DNA of 22,862 nucleotides, taken from Clostridia bacterium. GTDB taxonomy: Bacteria > Bacillota > Clostridia > Lachnospirales > WQUN01. The position numbers and the translations under genes were made by a program. The stretch lies in contig BNUF01000021.1 of NCBI GenBank assembly GCA_025997155.1, positions 1 to 22,862 on the forward strand. Reading direction: 5' to 3'. The notes under the pieces were generated by a model, which saw only the letters and a list, made by a program, of their open reading frames with translations, did no database searches and had not been told where the DNA came from. Numbering within the stretch: position 1 is the stretch's first letter; every line of letters starts with the position of its first letter. Positions 1 to 7,209 of this stretch are shown here, piece by piece.

Positions 1-453
1 GCCCGCCCCGATAATCGACGTGTCGCAAGCTTCAAGGATTACCTCGAGGGGCAGAAGTTTAAGCCACTTGTCCATATACTCAATCTCTTTTTTGTTGGGG
101 GTGCGCGACGTTTGCCCGAAAGACACCATAATCGCGTGGTAGGTCTTTGTGAAAAGTATAATGTACTCGTCCGCCTGCTCGGGCGTGTGTACGCCCCTCG
201 CGTCCCAGTCGAGCGCGACTCTTTCGATGTAATTAAGGTTGGTGCGGGACGGGGTGCATTCGTCGCAGCAATATGTCAAAAGCCTTTTTATAAGCGGTAC
301 GGAAAGATGAAGCCAGTCGTACAAGCCGAAAAGGAAGTTCAAATCCGAGTATATGAGCATACGTCCCAGTTTGCCCTCCGCGAACACGAACAAATCCGCC
401 ACCTCGCGGTGTTCGCGGTATCTCTCGAGTTCCTCGGGCGTGTATTTCGGGCG
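1..453 (-). pseudogene. DnaD-like replication protein, inverted internal fragment
   Basis: Read on the minus strand from about 450 to 1, this is open without a stop and gives DnaD-family sequence. It starts near KYTPEELERY, passes through a first DnaD domain (around LFGLYDW, LNYIERVALDWDARGV and TPEQA), then enters a second one (YHAIMVSFG, EIEYMDKWLK, VILEACDTSI) and runs off the left edge. DnaD proteins help load the replicative helicase. The matching C-terminal end (AGITTVEQALKYSEEF onward) lies on the opposite strand from about 451 to 654. The gene is therefore split by an inversion whose right breakpoint lies at about 445-456 and whose left breakpoint is outside the window. About 15-20 residues of domain 2 should lie between the two pieces. 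The fragment is recognised from conserved DnaD spacing and its position next to dnaC. Whether the break is real or an assembly error cannot be told from here. Confidence 0.8.
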
Positions 454-654
454 GGGATTACCACAGTCGAGCAGGCCCTCAAATACTCGGAGGAGTTTTC
501 AAAAAACGCCAAGGAGACAAAGAAGAAAGCGACAGCCAAGAAGTCACGCGGACGCAACAGGTTTGTGAATTTTGACGGCGGAAAAGTCGATTATGACGAA
601 ATCCGAAAACTTGAGAAAGAGTATATCAAATCGATAATAGGAGACCAAAAATGA
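451..654 (+). pseudogene. DnaD-like replication protein, C-terminal fragment
   Basis: This plus-strand piece encodes the end of a DnaD-domain protein. It opens with the last helix of the second DnaD domain (GITTVEQALKYSEEF), continues with a Lys-rich linker (KETKKKATAKK) and ends in the usual Clostridia tail (NRFVNFDGGKVDYDEIRKLEKEYI). Upstream in the same frame the reading stays open to an ATG at 112, but that part is antisense to the inverted DnaD fragment and does not look like protein. The stop codon overlaps the dnaC start (ATGA at 651-654), the normal arrangement for a dnaD-dnaC pair. Inverting the left segment would rejoin the two halves into one reading frame. I treat the two pieces as one broken gene. 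Confidence 0.78.
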
Positions 655-1643
655 GTTACGACCGAATTTTCAAGGATTGTATGCGTGAATACGAAAAAAC
701 GCGCGACGAGATGAAGGCGCTTCATAAACTGCGCGTGGAAAAGGTTCACAAGGAATTTCCGCGTGTACGGGAGATTGATTTGGAACTGGAAGCGCAGGGG
801 CTTGCGCTTATGAAGCTGATACTTTCGGACAGGGCGAACGCAAAGCGTCACACGGAGGAAATTAAGGCGCGGAACATAGCTCTTCAGGAGGAACGCGCAA
901 AGATACTTTCGGAAAACGGTATTGACGTTTCGTTTCCGTACCTCTGCAAGGTTTGCCGCGACACAGGCTTCGCCGATAACAAAAAATGCGGCTGCCTAAA
1001 ACAGAAACTTGTCGAAAAACGTTACAACGCGGCGAATCTCGCGCAGATTCTGGAGTATGAAAATTTTGAACAGTTTGATTATAGATTTTATTCAAAGGAA
1101 AAAGACCCTGAAACAGGCGAATCTCCCTACTCGAATATTCAGGGGACGCGAAAATTCTGCCTAAATTTTATCAAAAACTTTGATACGGAGTTTACTAATA
1201 TACTGTTTTCAGGGGATACGGGACTCGGGAAGACTTTTTTGTGCAACTGCATCGCAAAGGAACTTCTTGACAAAGGGAAAGTCGTGTTATACGCCACCGC
1301 TCCGCGCCTTTTTAAGTTTTTTGACGATTACAGATTCCAGTATGAGGAAGTCGGAGAGGACGCGAACGACTACACCGAAATGGTGAACACCGCCGACCTT
1401 CTTATTATCGACGACCTCGGCACGGAATTTGTAACGATGAACAGCACCTCGGAACTTTTTAACATTATAAACAGCAGAATCCTTGACCGCAAGCATACGA
1501 TTATTTCCACAAACCTAACCTTTGAGGATTTTGACGAAATATACTCAAAAAGAATCACCTCGCGGCTCAACGGAAACTACGTGCAATTCGCCTTAATCGG
1601 GAGCGACATTCGCCCCCTCAAAAAATACGCCAAAAAGAAATAA
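651..1643 (+). CDS. dnaC: DnaC/DnaI-type helicase loader ATPase
   Basis: 330-residue AAA+ ATPase of the DnaC/DnaI/IstB group, expected to load the replicative helicase at origins or stalled forks. The Walker A motif is GDTGLGKT (188-195), Walker B is LLIIDDLG (250-257) and sensor 1 is around STN (286-288). The N-terminal third is helical and charged, followed by four cysteines (C99, C102, C113, C115) in a CxxC...CxC pattern that may bind zinc, as in DnaI-like loaders. The start overlaps the stop of the DnaD fragment by ATGA, so the two were once translationally coupled. IstB transposition helpers share this fold, but no transposase is nearby and the DnaD neighbour supports the replication role. 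Confidence 0.9.
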   Translation: MSYDRIFKDCMREYEKTRDEMKALHKLRVEKVHKEFPRVREIDLELEAQGLALMKLILSDRANAKRHTEEIKARNIALQEERAKILSENGIDVSFPYLCKVCRDTGFADNKKCGCLKQKLVEKRYNAANLAQILEYENFEQFDYRFYSKEKDPETGESPYSNIQGTRKFCLNFIKNFDTEFTNILFSGDTGLGKTFLCNCIAKELLDKGKVVLYATAPRLFKFFDDYRFQYEEVGEDANDYTEMVNTADLLIIDDLGTEFVTMNSTSELFNIINSRILDRKHTIISTNLTFEDFDEIYSKRITSRLNGNYVQFALIGSDIRPLKKYAKKK

Positions 1644-1646
1644 GGT

Positions 1647-1675
1647 TTGACATAAACGCGATAGAATGATAATAT
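1647..1675 (+). promoter_or_regulatory. Sigma-A-type promoter for the histidine kinase
   Basis: TTGACA at 1647-1652, a 17-base spacer and TAATAT at 1670-1675 match the housekeeping consensus closely. It lies in the 66-base gap after dnaC. The kinase start at 1710 follows, with AAAGAGG at 1696-1702, seven bases before the ATG. The kinase and its receiver therefore probably form their own transcription unit. Confidence 0.8.
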
Positions 1676-1709
1676 TAGAGGACTACCTATAACTGAAAGA
1701 GGTTTTTTT

Positions 1710-4700
1710 ATGCGGCGTATTTCTTTCCGCACGCTTGCTGTCGCGCTTGTAATCTGCATACTGGCGACGGGCGTTTTGATGATTTCGGGGGCGGCGTCCT
1801 CGGGCAAAAGCGTCAGACGCTACTCGCTTTTGCATATCGAGCAGCAGAATATGCGCGAGGCGTACAAAATCGACGACTGGCTCGTCAACCAGTCGCACTA
1901 CATTTCGTCGCTCGCGGAGAGTATGCGGCATTTGACAGGACTGCCCGAGGACGAGTTGTCGGGCATTTTGAGAGACTATGTGTCGGACAACGAGCATTAT
2001 CAAAGGATTTACATAGGGTATACGGACGGAACTCTGTGCAGTTCCGACTCCATGCCTCCAGGGTATCTGACGTCGTGGTTCGCGTATGAACGCCCGTGGT
2101 ACGTTTCGGCGGAGGAGAACGCGGGTTCAGCCGTCGTGACCGAGCCTTACGTCGACTCGAACACGGGCAATATTTGCGTGTCCTTTTCAAAGGCAATCGG
2201 CGACGACGACGGAATTATCGGCGTAATCGCGGTCGACATATACCTTGACACGTTTATGAACGCGATGGAAATCGGCAAGACGTACAGCAGCGACTTTGAT
2301 ATGTCAAAATTCAAATTCGTACTCACCGACGCGGCGGGAGACGTGATTTTGTGCCAGCGCGGCATAAGCACCAGCTACACCTACCCGACAAACGCGGAAC
2401 TCTACTACTACCGCGACATATTCGCCAGTTTCGATTTTTTTTTTTTCAAGCAGAAGACGGCATACGAGATCGACAAAACGCCCCTGTACGCCGTCGGCTC
2501 GGCTCTCCCCCTCAAGGACTGGACTTTGTACACGCTTATACCGAAAAGCGTCGTCGAGGACCCCGTAATCCGTCATCTTGTCCTTGTCACCGCGTCGTCG
2601 GTCGTCCTTCTTCTTATCACGGCTCTCCTCGTGTACGCGATGCAGAAACTCCTGCGCCGTTCTATCTCCGACGCGGAAAACGAGTCTAAGGCGAAATCCC
2701 TGTTTCTGGCGAATATGAGCCACGAAATCCGCACGCCTATGAACGCGGTAATCGGGCTTTCGGAGCTCGCGATGCGGGAATACCTTTCGCCGACGGCGTA
2801 CAGTTACGTCGCGGGGATTCACCAGTCGGGGGCTAATCTCCTAGCCATTATAAACGACATTCTCGATTTGTCGAAAATCGAGGCGGGGCGGCTTGAAATC
2901 ACCGACACGGAATATTATTTCGCCTCTGTGGTAAACGACGTGGTAAATATGACGCAAACCCGTATCGTTGAAAAATCCCTTACGTTTCTGGCGTATATCG
3001 ACCCGAATTTGCCCGGCAAAATGACGGGCGACCCCGTGCGGATTCGTCAAATAATCATAAACCTTCTTTCAAACGCGGCAAAGTATACCGAAAAAGGTAC
3101 TGTAAGTTTTTCCGTGACAGGGGACTATTCGGAAAAAAAAGATACCGTGACGCTGAGAATCGTCATAGCCGACAGCGGAATGGGAATCAGAGAAGAAGAC
3201 AAGCCGAAGATTTTCGGAGATTTTGCGCGGGTGAACAGCGACGCTATTTCAAAAATCGAGGGCACGGGGCTCGGGCTTTCGATAACGAAACAGCTTTGCG
3301 AGGCGATGGGCGGGGAGATATGGTTTGACAGCGTATACGGCGAGGGGACGACCTTCACCGCGCTTATACCGCAAAAATTCGACGACGCCACAAAAATCGC
3401 GGAAATCAAAAACGCTAAAAATTCCGTGCTGTTTTTCGAGGGCGGCGAGGCGTTGGCGGATTCCGCTATGCGTTCCTTTGAGGCGTTGGGCGTTCCCTGT
3501 GTTCTTGTCAAGGACGCGGAGGATTTGTTCGGAAAATTATACAGCGAGGTAAAATATACGCATATATTCATACCAAACGACGTAATCGACGGCGTTCCCG
3601 AGGAAATCGAAAAACTCCATTTCCGCATTACCCCCGTCGCTATGATTAACTACACAAAAGAAATGATTAAACACGGCATCGAAAGCGTTTCTCTTCCGAT
3701 ACACGCGCTGTCTATCGCGAACGTGCTAAACGGCGAAACGTCTATCGAGCTGACGGGGCCGAAAAAAACTATCAAGTTCATAGCTCCCGAGGCGCGTATT
3801 CTTATCGTTGACGACATTGTGACGAACCTCACCGTATGCACGGGCTTGCTGCGTCCTTTTCATATGCAGATAGACTGCTGCGTGAGCGGAATCGAGGCCG
3901 TTTCTCTCGTGCAAAAAAACAAGTACGATTTGGTGCTTATGGACCATATGATGCCCGTTATGGACGGTATCGAGGCGACAAAACAGATACGCGCCATAGG
4001 CACGGCGGACGCGAAGGCTCTCACCATAATAGCTCTCACCGCGAACGCCGTTTCGGGAATGAGAGAAATGTTTATCCAAAACGGAATGAACGACTATATC
4101 CCGAAACCCATCGACTCCGCCAAGCTATATTCGCTTATGGACAAGTGGATTCCGAAATCGAAACAGCAGAAGAACGCCGTCGCCGTGAGCGAGAACAAGG
4201 CGACCGACACGGAAAACGACGCGTTTCGGGAGGAACTCGACGAAATACTCGACGTTTCGGAAGCTCTCGCAATCGTCGGCAATATGGAGAGTTTGCGGGA
4301 CGTGCTTAGACAGTTCCACAAGGATTTGGGCGGGTATATCGCGCTGATTTCCGAATATTTTGAGACGGGCAACTGGGCGGATTACTCAATCAAGGTTCAC
4401 GCCGTCAAAAGCGTTTTCTCTACTATCGGCGAGAAAGAGCTGTCTCTCTCCGCGTATCGGTTGGAAAAAGCCTCAAAGGACGGCGACTATGAGTTTTGCG
4501 CGAAAGAACACCCGCTGTTCCTCTGGTGGATGCACGAATTTTATGATAAACTCTCGGGGACGAGCGTCGTTTCAAAAGAGGAAACGCCAAACCAAGCTCC
4601 AATCGGAAACAGCGATGCGGCGAAGGATATCCTTGAGCGTCTGCTCGCCCCTTGCGGCGAAGGACGCAGCGAGGACGCGGAGAACATACTAAAAGAATTT

Positions 4701-4820
4701 TCAAAATATACATTCGAGGACGCGCTTCAGGCAAGGATTCAAAAAGTTATCGCCCTCGTAAACGATTACGAGTTTGAGGACGCGACCTCGGAATGTCAAA
4801 GTATCCTAGAGACGATATAG
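1710..4820 (+). CDS. Cache-type hybrid sensor histidine kinase (contains adapter artefact)
   Basis: Membrane hybrid kinase of 1036 residues as assembled, or 1024 if the 12 adapter-derived residues are removed. Order of parts: TM1 about 8-28; extracytoplasmic dCache-like sensor about 33-285; TM2 about 289-312; HisKA with phospho-His H338 in MSHEIRTPMN; HATPase with N-box N455, DSGMGI from D488 and GTGLGLS from G518; a receiver-like domain without a phospho-acceptor about 571-675; a full receiver 695-812 with D701/D702, acceptor D745 and K799; and an HPt-like helical region with H897 in KVHAVKS. Poly-T plus Illumina P7 adapter at 2435-2470 adds FFFFKQKTAYEI near the end of the sensor. Deleting these 36 bases keeps the frame and gives FASFDDKTPLYAV. 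The ligand is unknown. The lone receiver 13 bases downstream is the likely partner. Confidence 0.9.
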   Translation: MRRISFRTLAVALVICILATGVLMISGAASSGKSVRRYSLLHIEQQNMREAYKIDDWLVNQSHYISSLAESMRHLTGLPEDELSGILRDYVSDNEHYQRIYIGYTDGTLCSSDSMPPGYLTSWFAYERPWYVSAEENAGSAVVTEPYVDSNTGNICVSFSKAIGDDDGIIGVIAVDIYLDTFMNAMEIGKTYSSDFDMSKFKFVLTDAAGDVILCQRGISTSYTYPTNAELYYYRDIFASFDFFFFKQKTAYEIDKTPLYAVGSALPLKDWTLYTLIPKSVVEDPVIRHLVLVTASSVVLLLITALLVYAMQKLLRRSISDAENESKAKSLFLANMSHEIRTPMNAVIGLSELAMREYLSPTAYSYVAGIHQSGANLLAIINDILDLSKIEAGRLEITDTEYYFASVVNDVVNMTQTRIVEKSLTFLAYIDPNLPGKMTGDPVRIRQIIINLLSNAAKYTEKGTVSFSVTGDYSEKKDTVTLRIVIADSGMGIREEDKPKIFGDFARVNSDAISKIEGTGLGLSITKQLCEAMGGEIWFDSVYGEGTTFTALIPQKFDDATKIAEIKNAKNSVLFFEGGEALADSAMRSFEALGVPCVLVKDAEDLFGKLYSEVKYTHIFIPNDVIDGVPEEIEKLHFRITPVAMINYTKEMIKHGIESVSLPIHALSIANVLNGETSIELTGPKKTIKFIAPEARILIVDDIVTNLTVCTGLLRPFHMQIDCCVSGIEAVSLVQKNKYDLVLMDHMMPVMDGIEATKQIRAIGTADAKALTIIALTANAVSGMREMFIQNGMNDYIPKPIDSAKLYSLMDKWIPKSKQQKNAVAVSENKATDTENDAFREELDEILDVSEALAIVGNMESLRDVLRQFHKDLGGYIALISEYFETGNWADYSIKVHAVKSVFSTIGEKELSLSAYRLEKASKDGDYEFCAKEHPLFLWWMHEFYDKLSGTSVVSKEETPNQAPIGNSDAAKDILERLLAPCGEGRSEDAENILKEFSKYTFEDALQARIQKVIALVNDYEFEDATSECQSILETI
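2435..2470 (+). other. Illumina P7 adapter with poly-T (sequencing artefact)
   Basis: Twelve T (2435-2446) are followed by 24 bases (2447-2470) that begin CAAGCAGAAGACGGCATACG and end AGAT, the complete Illumina P7 flow-cell sequence. Its reverse complement followed by poly-A is what reads contain when they run past the adapter end. The translated KQKTAYEI string is a recognisable contaminant in protein databases. The bases after it (CGACAAAACG) return directly to kinase coding sequence, with no further adapter or index visible. The insert is not biological, and it marks a join that should not be trusted. Confidence 0.97.
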
Positions 4821-4833
4821 GGGAGGTATATCA

Positions 4834-5250
4834 ATGGAAGAAATGGCAAAGATAGTATATGACCCGAACGTGGACGGCTACGACAACAGGAAAGTCATTG
4901 TGGTTGTTGACGACGTTACCGTGCATCTTATGCGCGTGCGTTCGATTCTCCAAGATGAGTATGACGTGCGAACGGCAAAAAGCGGGAGTATGGCTCTTAA
5001 CATAATCAGCAAGGTCATACCCGCTTTAATGCTTATCGACATAGAAATGCCCGTTATGTCGGGGTTTGAACTCGCGGAAAAAATCAAAGGGAACGCCAAA
5101 ACGAAAAACGTCCCCATTGCGTTTTTGACCTCCCACGCGACAAAGGATTTCGTCCAGCAGGGCGTTCGTCTGGGTATCCTGAACTACGTAATCAAACCCT
5201 TCGATAACGACGACTTGAAAAACAAAGTCCACTCAATGCTCGGAGACTAA
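4834..5250 (+). CDS. Stand-alone receiver domain response regulator
   Basis: 138-residue CheY-like receiver with no output domain. It has the acidic pair D26/D27, phospho-acceptor D69 in MLIDIEMPVMSG, switch residues T99/S100 and conserved K121 in VIKPF. A GGGGAGG-type ribosome site follows the kinase stop, and the gap is 13 bases, so it is co-transcribed with the hybrid kinase. The inferred role is terminal acceptor of the phosphorelay (H338 to D745 to H897 to D69), acting through protein contact or as a phosphate sink. Its 3' end overlaps the end of the convergent ribbon-helix-helix gene by 18 bases. Confidence 0.9.
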   Translation: MEEMAKIVYDPNVDGYDNRKVIVVVDDVTVHLMRVRSILQDEYDVRTAKSGSMALNIISKVIPALMLIDIEMPVMSGFELAEKIKGNAKTKNVPIAFLTSHATKDFVQQGVRLGILNYVIKPFDNDDLKNKVHSMLGD

Positions 5251-5394
5251 TCCTTTTTTGCGCTTTTTCACGCACTCGTTAAGCAGATATTCTATCTGCC
5301 CGTTTACGGAGCGGAAATCGTCTTCCGCCCACGCTGACAATTCCTTCCATAATTCCTCGGATATTCTAAGCGGAATTTGCTTTTTATCCGTCAT
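5233..5394 (-). CDS. Small Arc-like ribbon-helix-helix protein paired with SPFH
   Basis: 53-residue protein starting at ATG 5394 and ending at TGA 5235-5233. The sequence begins MTDKKQIPLRIS, a likely RHH beta strand, followed by helix A (EELWKELSAWAEDD) and helix B (SVNGQIEYLLNECVKKRKK). This is the Arc/MetJ DNA-binding fold seen in small regulators and antitoxins. It starts three bases after the SPFH stop, so the two are almost certainly one transcript, perhaps translationally coupled, since no strong ribosome site is visible before the ATG. To my knowledge, small Arc-like genes commonly follow SPFH genes of this kind in Clostridia and Actinobacteria, with unknown function. The 3' end runs 18 bases into the convergent receiver gene. 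No toxin gene adjoins it. Confidence 0.8.
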   Translation of the reverse strand: MTDKKQIPLRISEELWKELSAWAEDDFRSVNGQIEYLLNECVKKRKKGLVSEH

Positions 5395-5397
5395 AGG

Positions 5398-6276
5398 CTA
5401 GTACAGCGAACCGCTGTTCACGATTGGCTGGGCGTCTTTGTTGCCGCAGAGAACGACGAGAAGATTGCTCACCATAGCGGCTTTTCTTTCTTCGTCAAGG
5501 TTGACGATTTTCTTTTCGCTGAGTTTTGCCAACGCCATTTCGACCATTCCGACAGCTCCGTCGACAATCATTTGCCTCGCGTCGATAATCGCGGACGCTT
5601 GCTGACGCTGGAGCATAGACGCGGCGATTTCAGGGGCATACGCAAGGTGCGTAATCCGCGCCTCGACTATCTCAAGCCCCGCCGGCTCGACTTTTTCCTG
5701 AATTTCCTTTTGTATCTTCTGCGCCACCTCAAGACTGCTCCCGCGGAGCGAACTTTCGTCGCCGCCGCCGTCGTGTATGTCGTAGGGGTAGAGACGCACG
5801 GTGTTGCGGAGCGCGGAATCGCATTGTATCGACAGGAACTCTTTGTAGTTGTCCACGCAAAAAACCGCCTTTGCGGTGTTCACAACCCGCCAGATTACGA
5901 CAATCCCTATAATAATCGGGTTGCCCATTTGGTCGTTGATTTTTTGCTTGTCGTTGTCAAGCGTCATAGTTTTCAGAGATATCTTGTTTCCACGCGTGAA
6001 CGGGTTCACAAAGAAAAACCCCGCGCCGCGAAGTGTGCCGTAATACGTCCCGAACAGGGTAAGCACCAAAGCGTCGTTAGGTTTTAATATTTTCAGCCCG
6101 CCGAAAAAAATCGGCCCCACGACCATAAAATATAACCCCGTCACAACACCAATCAAAACGCTTTGTACGCCTATCGCTGCGACAAAACCCGCAACCGCCC
6201 CGATTATAAGCAGTATGTTCAAAAGCAGCATAGCCATCCCGTTGATATGCGGGGCGTTTTTTTCCTCTGTCATCAT
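5398..6276 (-). CDS. SPFH/Band 7 domain membrane protein
   Basis: 292-residue stomatin/prohibitin/flotillin-type protein. Two hydrophobic N-terminal helices (about 14-35 and 40-61) anchor it. The SPFH domain follows (KPNDALVLTLFGTYYGTLRGAGFFFVNPF, then VIWRVVNTAKAVFCVDNYKEFL), and a helical stretch (VAQKIQKEIQEKV...GLEIVEARITHLAYAPEIAASMLQRQQA) ends it, typical of oligomerising scaffolds of membrane microdomains. Two adjacent ATGs (6276, 6273) follow AAGGAGG with an eight-base gap, so I use the first. A good promoter lies just upstream at 6312-6340. The downstream neighbour is the small RHH protein. A long plus-strand open frame across this gene is its antisense shadow. Confidence 0.92.
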   Translation of the reverse strand: MMTEEKNAPHINGMAMLLLNILLIIGAVAGFVAAIGVQSVLIGVVTGLYFMVVGPIFFGGLKILKPNDALVLTLFGTYYGTLRGAGFFFVNPFTRGNKISLKTMTLDNDKQKINDQMGNPIIIGIVVIWRVVNTAKAVFCVDNYKEFLSIQCDSALRNTVRLYPYDIHDGGGDESSLRGSSLEVAQKIQKEIQEKVEPAGLEIVEARITHLAYAPEIAASMLQRQQASAIIDARQMIVDGAVGMVEMALAKLSEKKIVNLDEERKAAMVSNLLVVLCGNKDAQPIVNSGSLY

Positions 6277-6311
6277 ATTGATAACCTCCTTGAAATTATT
6301 TTGATATCATA

Positions 6312-6340
6312 AATATATCACAAAAATTTCCGCTTGTCAA
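6312..6340 (-). promoter_or_regulatory. Promoter for the SPFH-RHH operon
   Basis: On the minus strand TTGACA (6340-6335) is followed by a 17-base spacer and TATATT (6317-6312). An A-rich stretch just upstream of the -35 could act as an UP element. The transcript would start about 30 bases before the SPFH ribosome site. It stands back to back with a plus-strand promoter at 6360-6388. Confidence 0.78.
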
Positions 6341-6359
6341 TAGTTTTTTTGAGTGCCAC

Positions 6360-6388
6360 TTGACAAATGAACGCGAATGACTTAGAAT
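6360..6388 (+). promoter_or_regulatory. Promoter for the small membrane protein gene
   Basis: TTGACA (6360-6365), a 17-base spacer and TAGAAT (6383-6388) give a near-consensus promoter about 33 bases before the GTG start at 6422. Its -35 box is only about 20 bases from the -35 of the divergent SPFH promoter, so one regulator could control both. Confidence 0.75.
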
Positions 6389-6421
6389 TAGTTATTATGC
6401 TGTTTTTAATATGATTGGGAC

Positions 6422-6835
6422 GTGGTTTTTGTGGGTCTGGTTCTTTTGGTTCTTATGATAGTTTTTTTGGTTTGCATTGTCTTGGGCGTGCTGTTTATGT
6501 TGCTTACAATGTCGGACAAAAAGGACGAAAAAGTCGAGGAAGAGGACGCGCCGACAAAAAAATATACCCAAAGTACGATTGAGGCAATGCCGAAAATCGA
6601 CGTGCATCGCGCCGTTCACCGAAAATCGGAGATTCGCCCCAACGGAGAAAACATTATCGTCAGCCCCGCTCTGATGAAAGATTTCGAAAAGACCTTAGCC
6701 CAAATGCAGGAGCAAAAGGCGCGGCGCGACGCCGAACCAAAAGAACCCGCAATCGAACCCGTAAGCGTGACGGCCGAGCCTACCGAGGAACAGCGGAAGG
6801 CGGCAGTCTCCGAAATCGAACTTGTGGAGCTGTAA
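6422..6835 (+). CDS. Small single-pass membrane protein, unknown function
   Basis: 137 residues from a GTG start. The N-terminus is a strongly hydrophobic helix (about residues 2-29, VGLVLLVLMIVFLVCIVLGVL). A highly charged, probably cytoplasmic tail follows, rich in Lys, Glu and Pro (DKKDEKVEEED; EPKEPAIEPVSVTAEPTEE). I do not recognise a family. The start is uncertain because no strong ribosome site is seen. An ATG at 6411 is out of frame, and a second GTG at 6431 is possible. The gene has its own promoter and is divergent from the SPFH gene, which hints at a membrane-related role but does not prove one. A downstream terminator is not evident. Confidence 0.65.
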   Translation: MVFVGLVLLVLMIVFLVCIVLGVLFMLLTMSDKKDEKVEEEDAPTKKYTQSTIEAMPKIDVHRAVHRKSEIRPNGENIIVSPALMKDFEKTLAQMQEQKARRDAEPKEPAIEPVSVTAEPTEEQRKAAVSEIELVEL

Positions 6836-6925
6836 AAAATACCCACTTCTCAGGAACGGATTTATCCGCCCTTTCCTTAGCTCTGGGCAAATTGCAAACC
6901 TAACTATTTGTAGGAGGATTTATTT

Positions 6926-7183
6926 ATGATTGACAAAAAACCGGTAATTGACAAATTCGCGCGAAACGAAAAGGACACGGGGTCGTCAGAGGTTCAGGTA
7001 GCTCTTTTGACGGCGCGTATAAACCACCTCACCGAACACCTTAAACAAAACCCGAAAGACCACCATTCGCGTCTGGGGCTTCTCAAAATGGTCGGACACC
7101 GCAAAGGGCTTCTCAACTACATCAAACAAAGTGATATAACCAAATACCGTGATTTAATCGCGGAGCTCGGGTTGCGTAAATAA
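6926..7183 (+). CDS. rpsO: 30S ribosomal protein S15
   Basis: 85-residue S15, three or four shorter than most family members. It binds 16S rRNA in the platform of the small subunit. Conserved stretches are [33 protein letters not shown] and [14 protein letters not shown] perfect TAGGAGG site precedes the ATG. It is followed after 26 bases by pnp, an order conserved across many bacteria. The 90-base leader (6836-6925) includes a small CGGA/TCCG hairpin near 6857-6868 but no clear promoter. S15 often represses its own translation through leader structure, which may apply here but cannot be shown. Confidence 0.97.
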   Translation: MIDKKPVIDKFARNEKDTGSSEVQVALLTARINHLTEHLKQNPKDHHSRLGLLKMVGHRKGLLNYIKQSDITKYRDLIAELGLRK

Positions 7184-7209
7184 GAGAGGCGAAAGGTACG
7201 TGAATTTAT

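Noticed and set aside
112..654. A 180-residue plus-strand open frame with an ATG start
   Set aside because: Only the last ~66 residues are DnaD-like. The first two thirds are antisense to the inverted DnaD fragment and have no protein-like pattern, so it is not a single gene.
651..1643. IstB-type transposition helper, hence an insertion sequence
   Set aside because: The fold is shared, but no IstA-like transposase or terminal repeats are present, and the DnaD sequence upstream shows a replication pair.
5233..5394. Antitoxin of a toxin-antitoxin pair
   Set aside because: The RHH fold fits an antitoxin, but no toxin gene is adjacent. The partner is an SPFH membrane protein, so a TA call is not supported.
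5377..6087. 236-residue plus-strand open frame
   Set aside because: It lies fully antisense to the clear SPFH gene, has no ribosome site and no family motif. It is a shadow caused by codon bias.
6836..6925. Possible riboswitch or structured leader before rpsO
   Set aside because: Only 90 bases, with one four- to five-pair hairpin. No known riboswitch pattern is recognisable, so it is mentioned under rpsO but not called.
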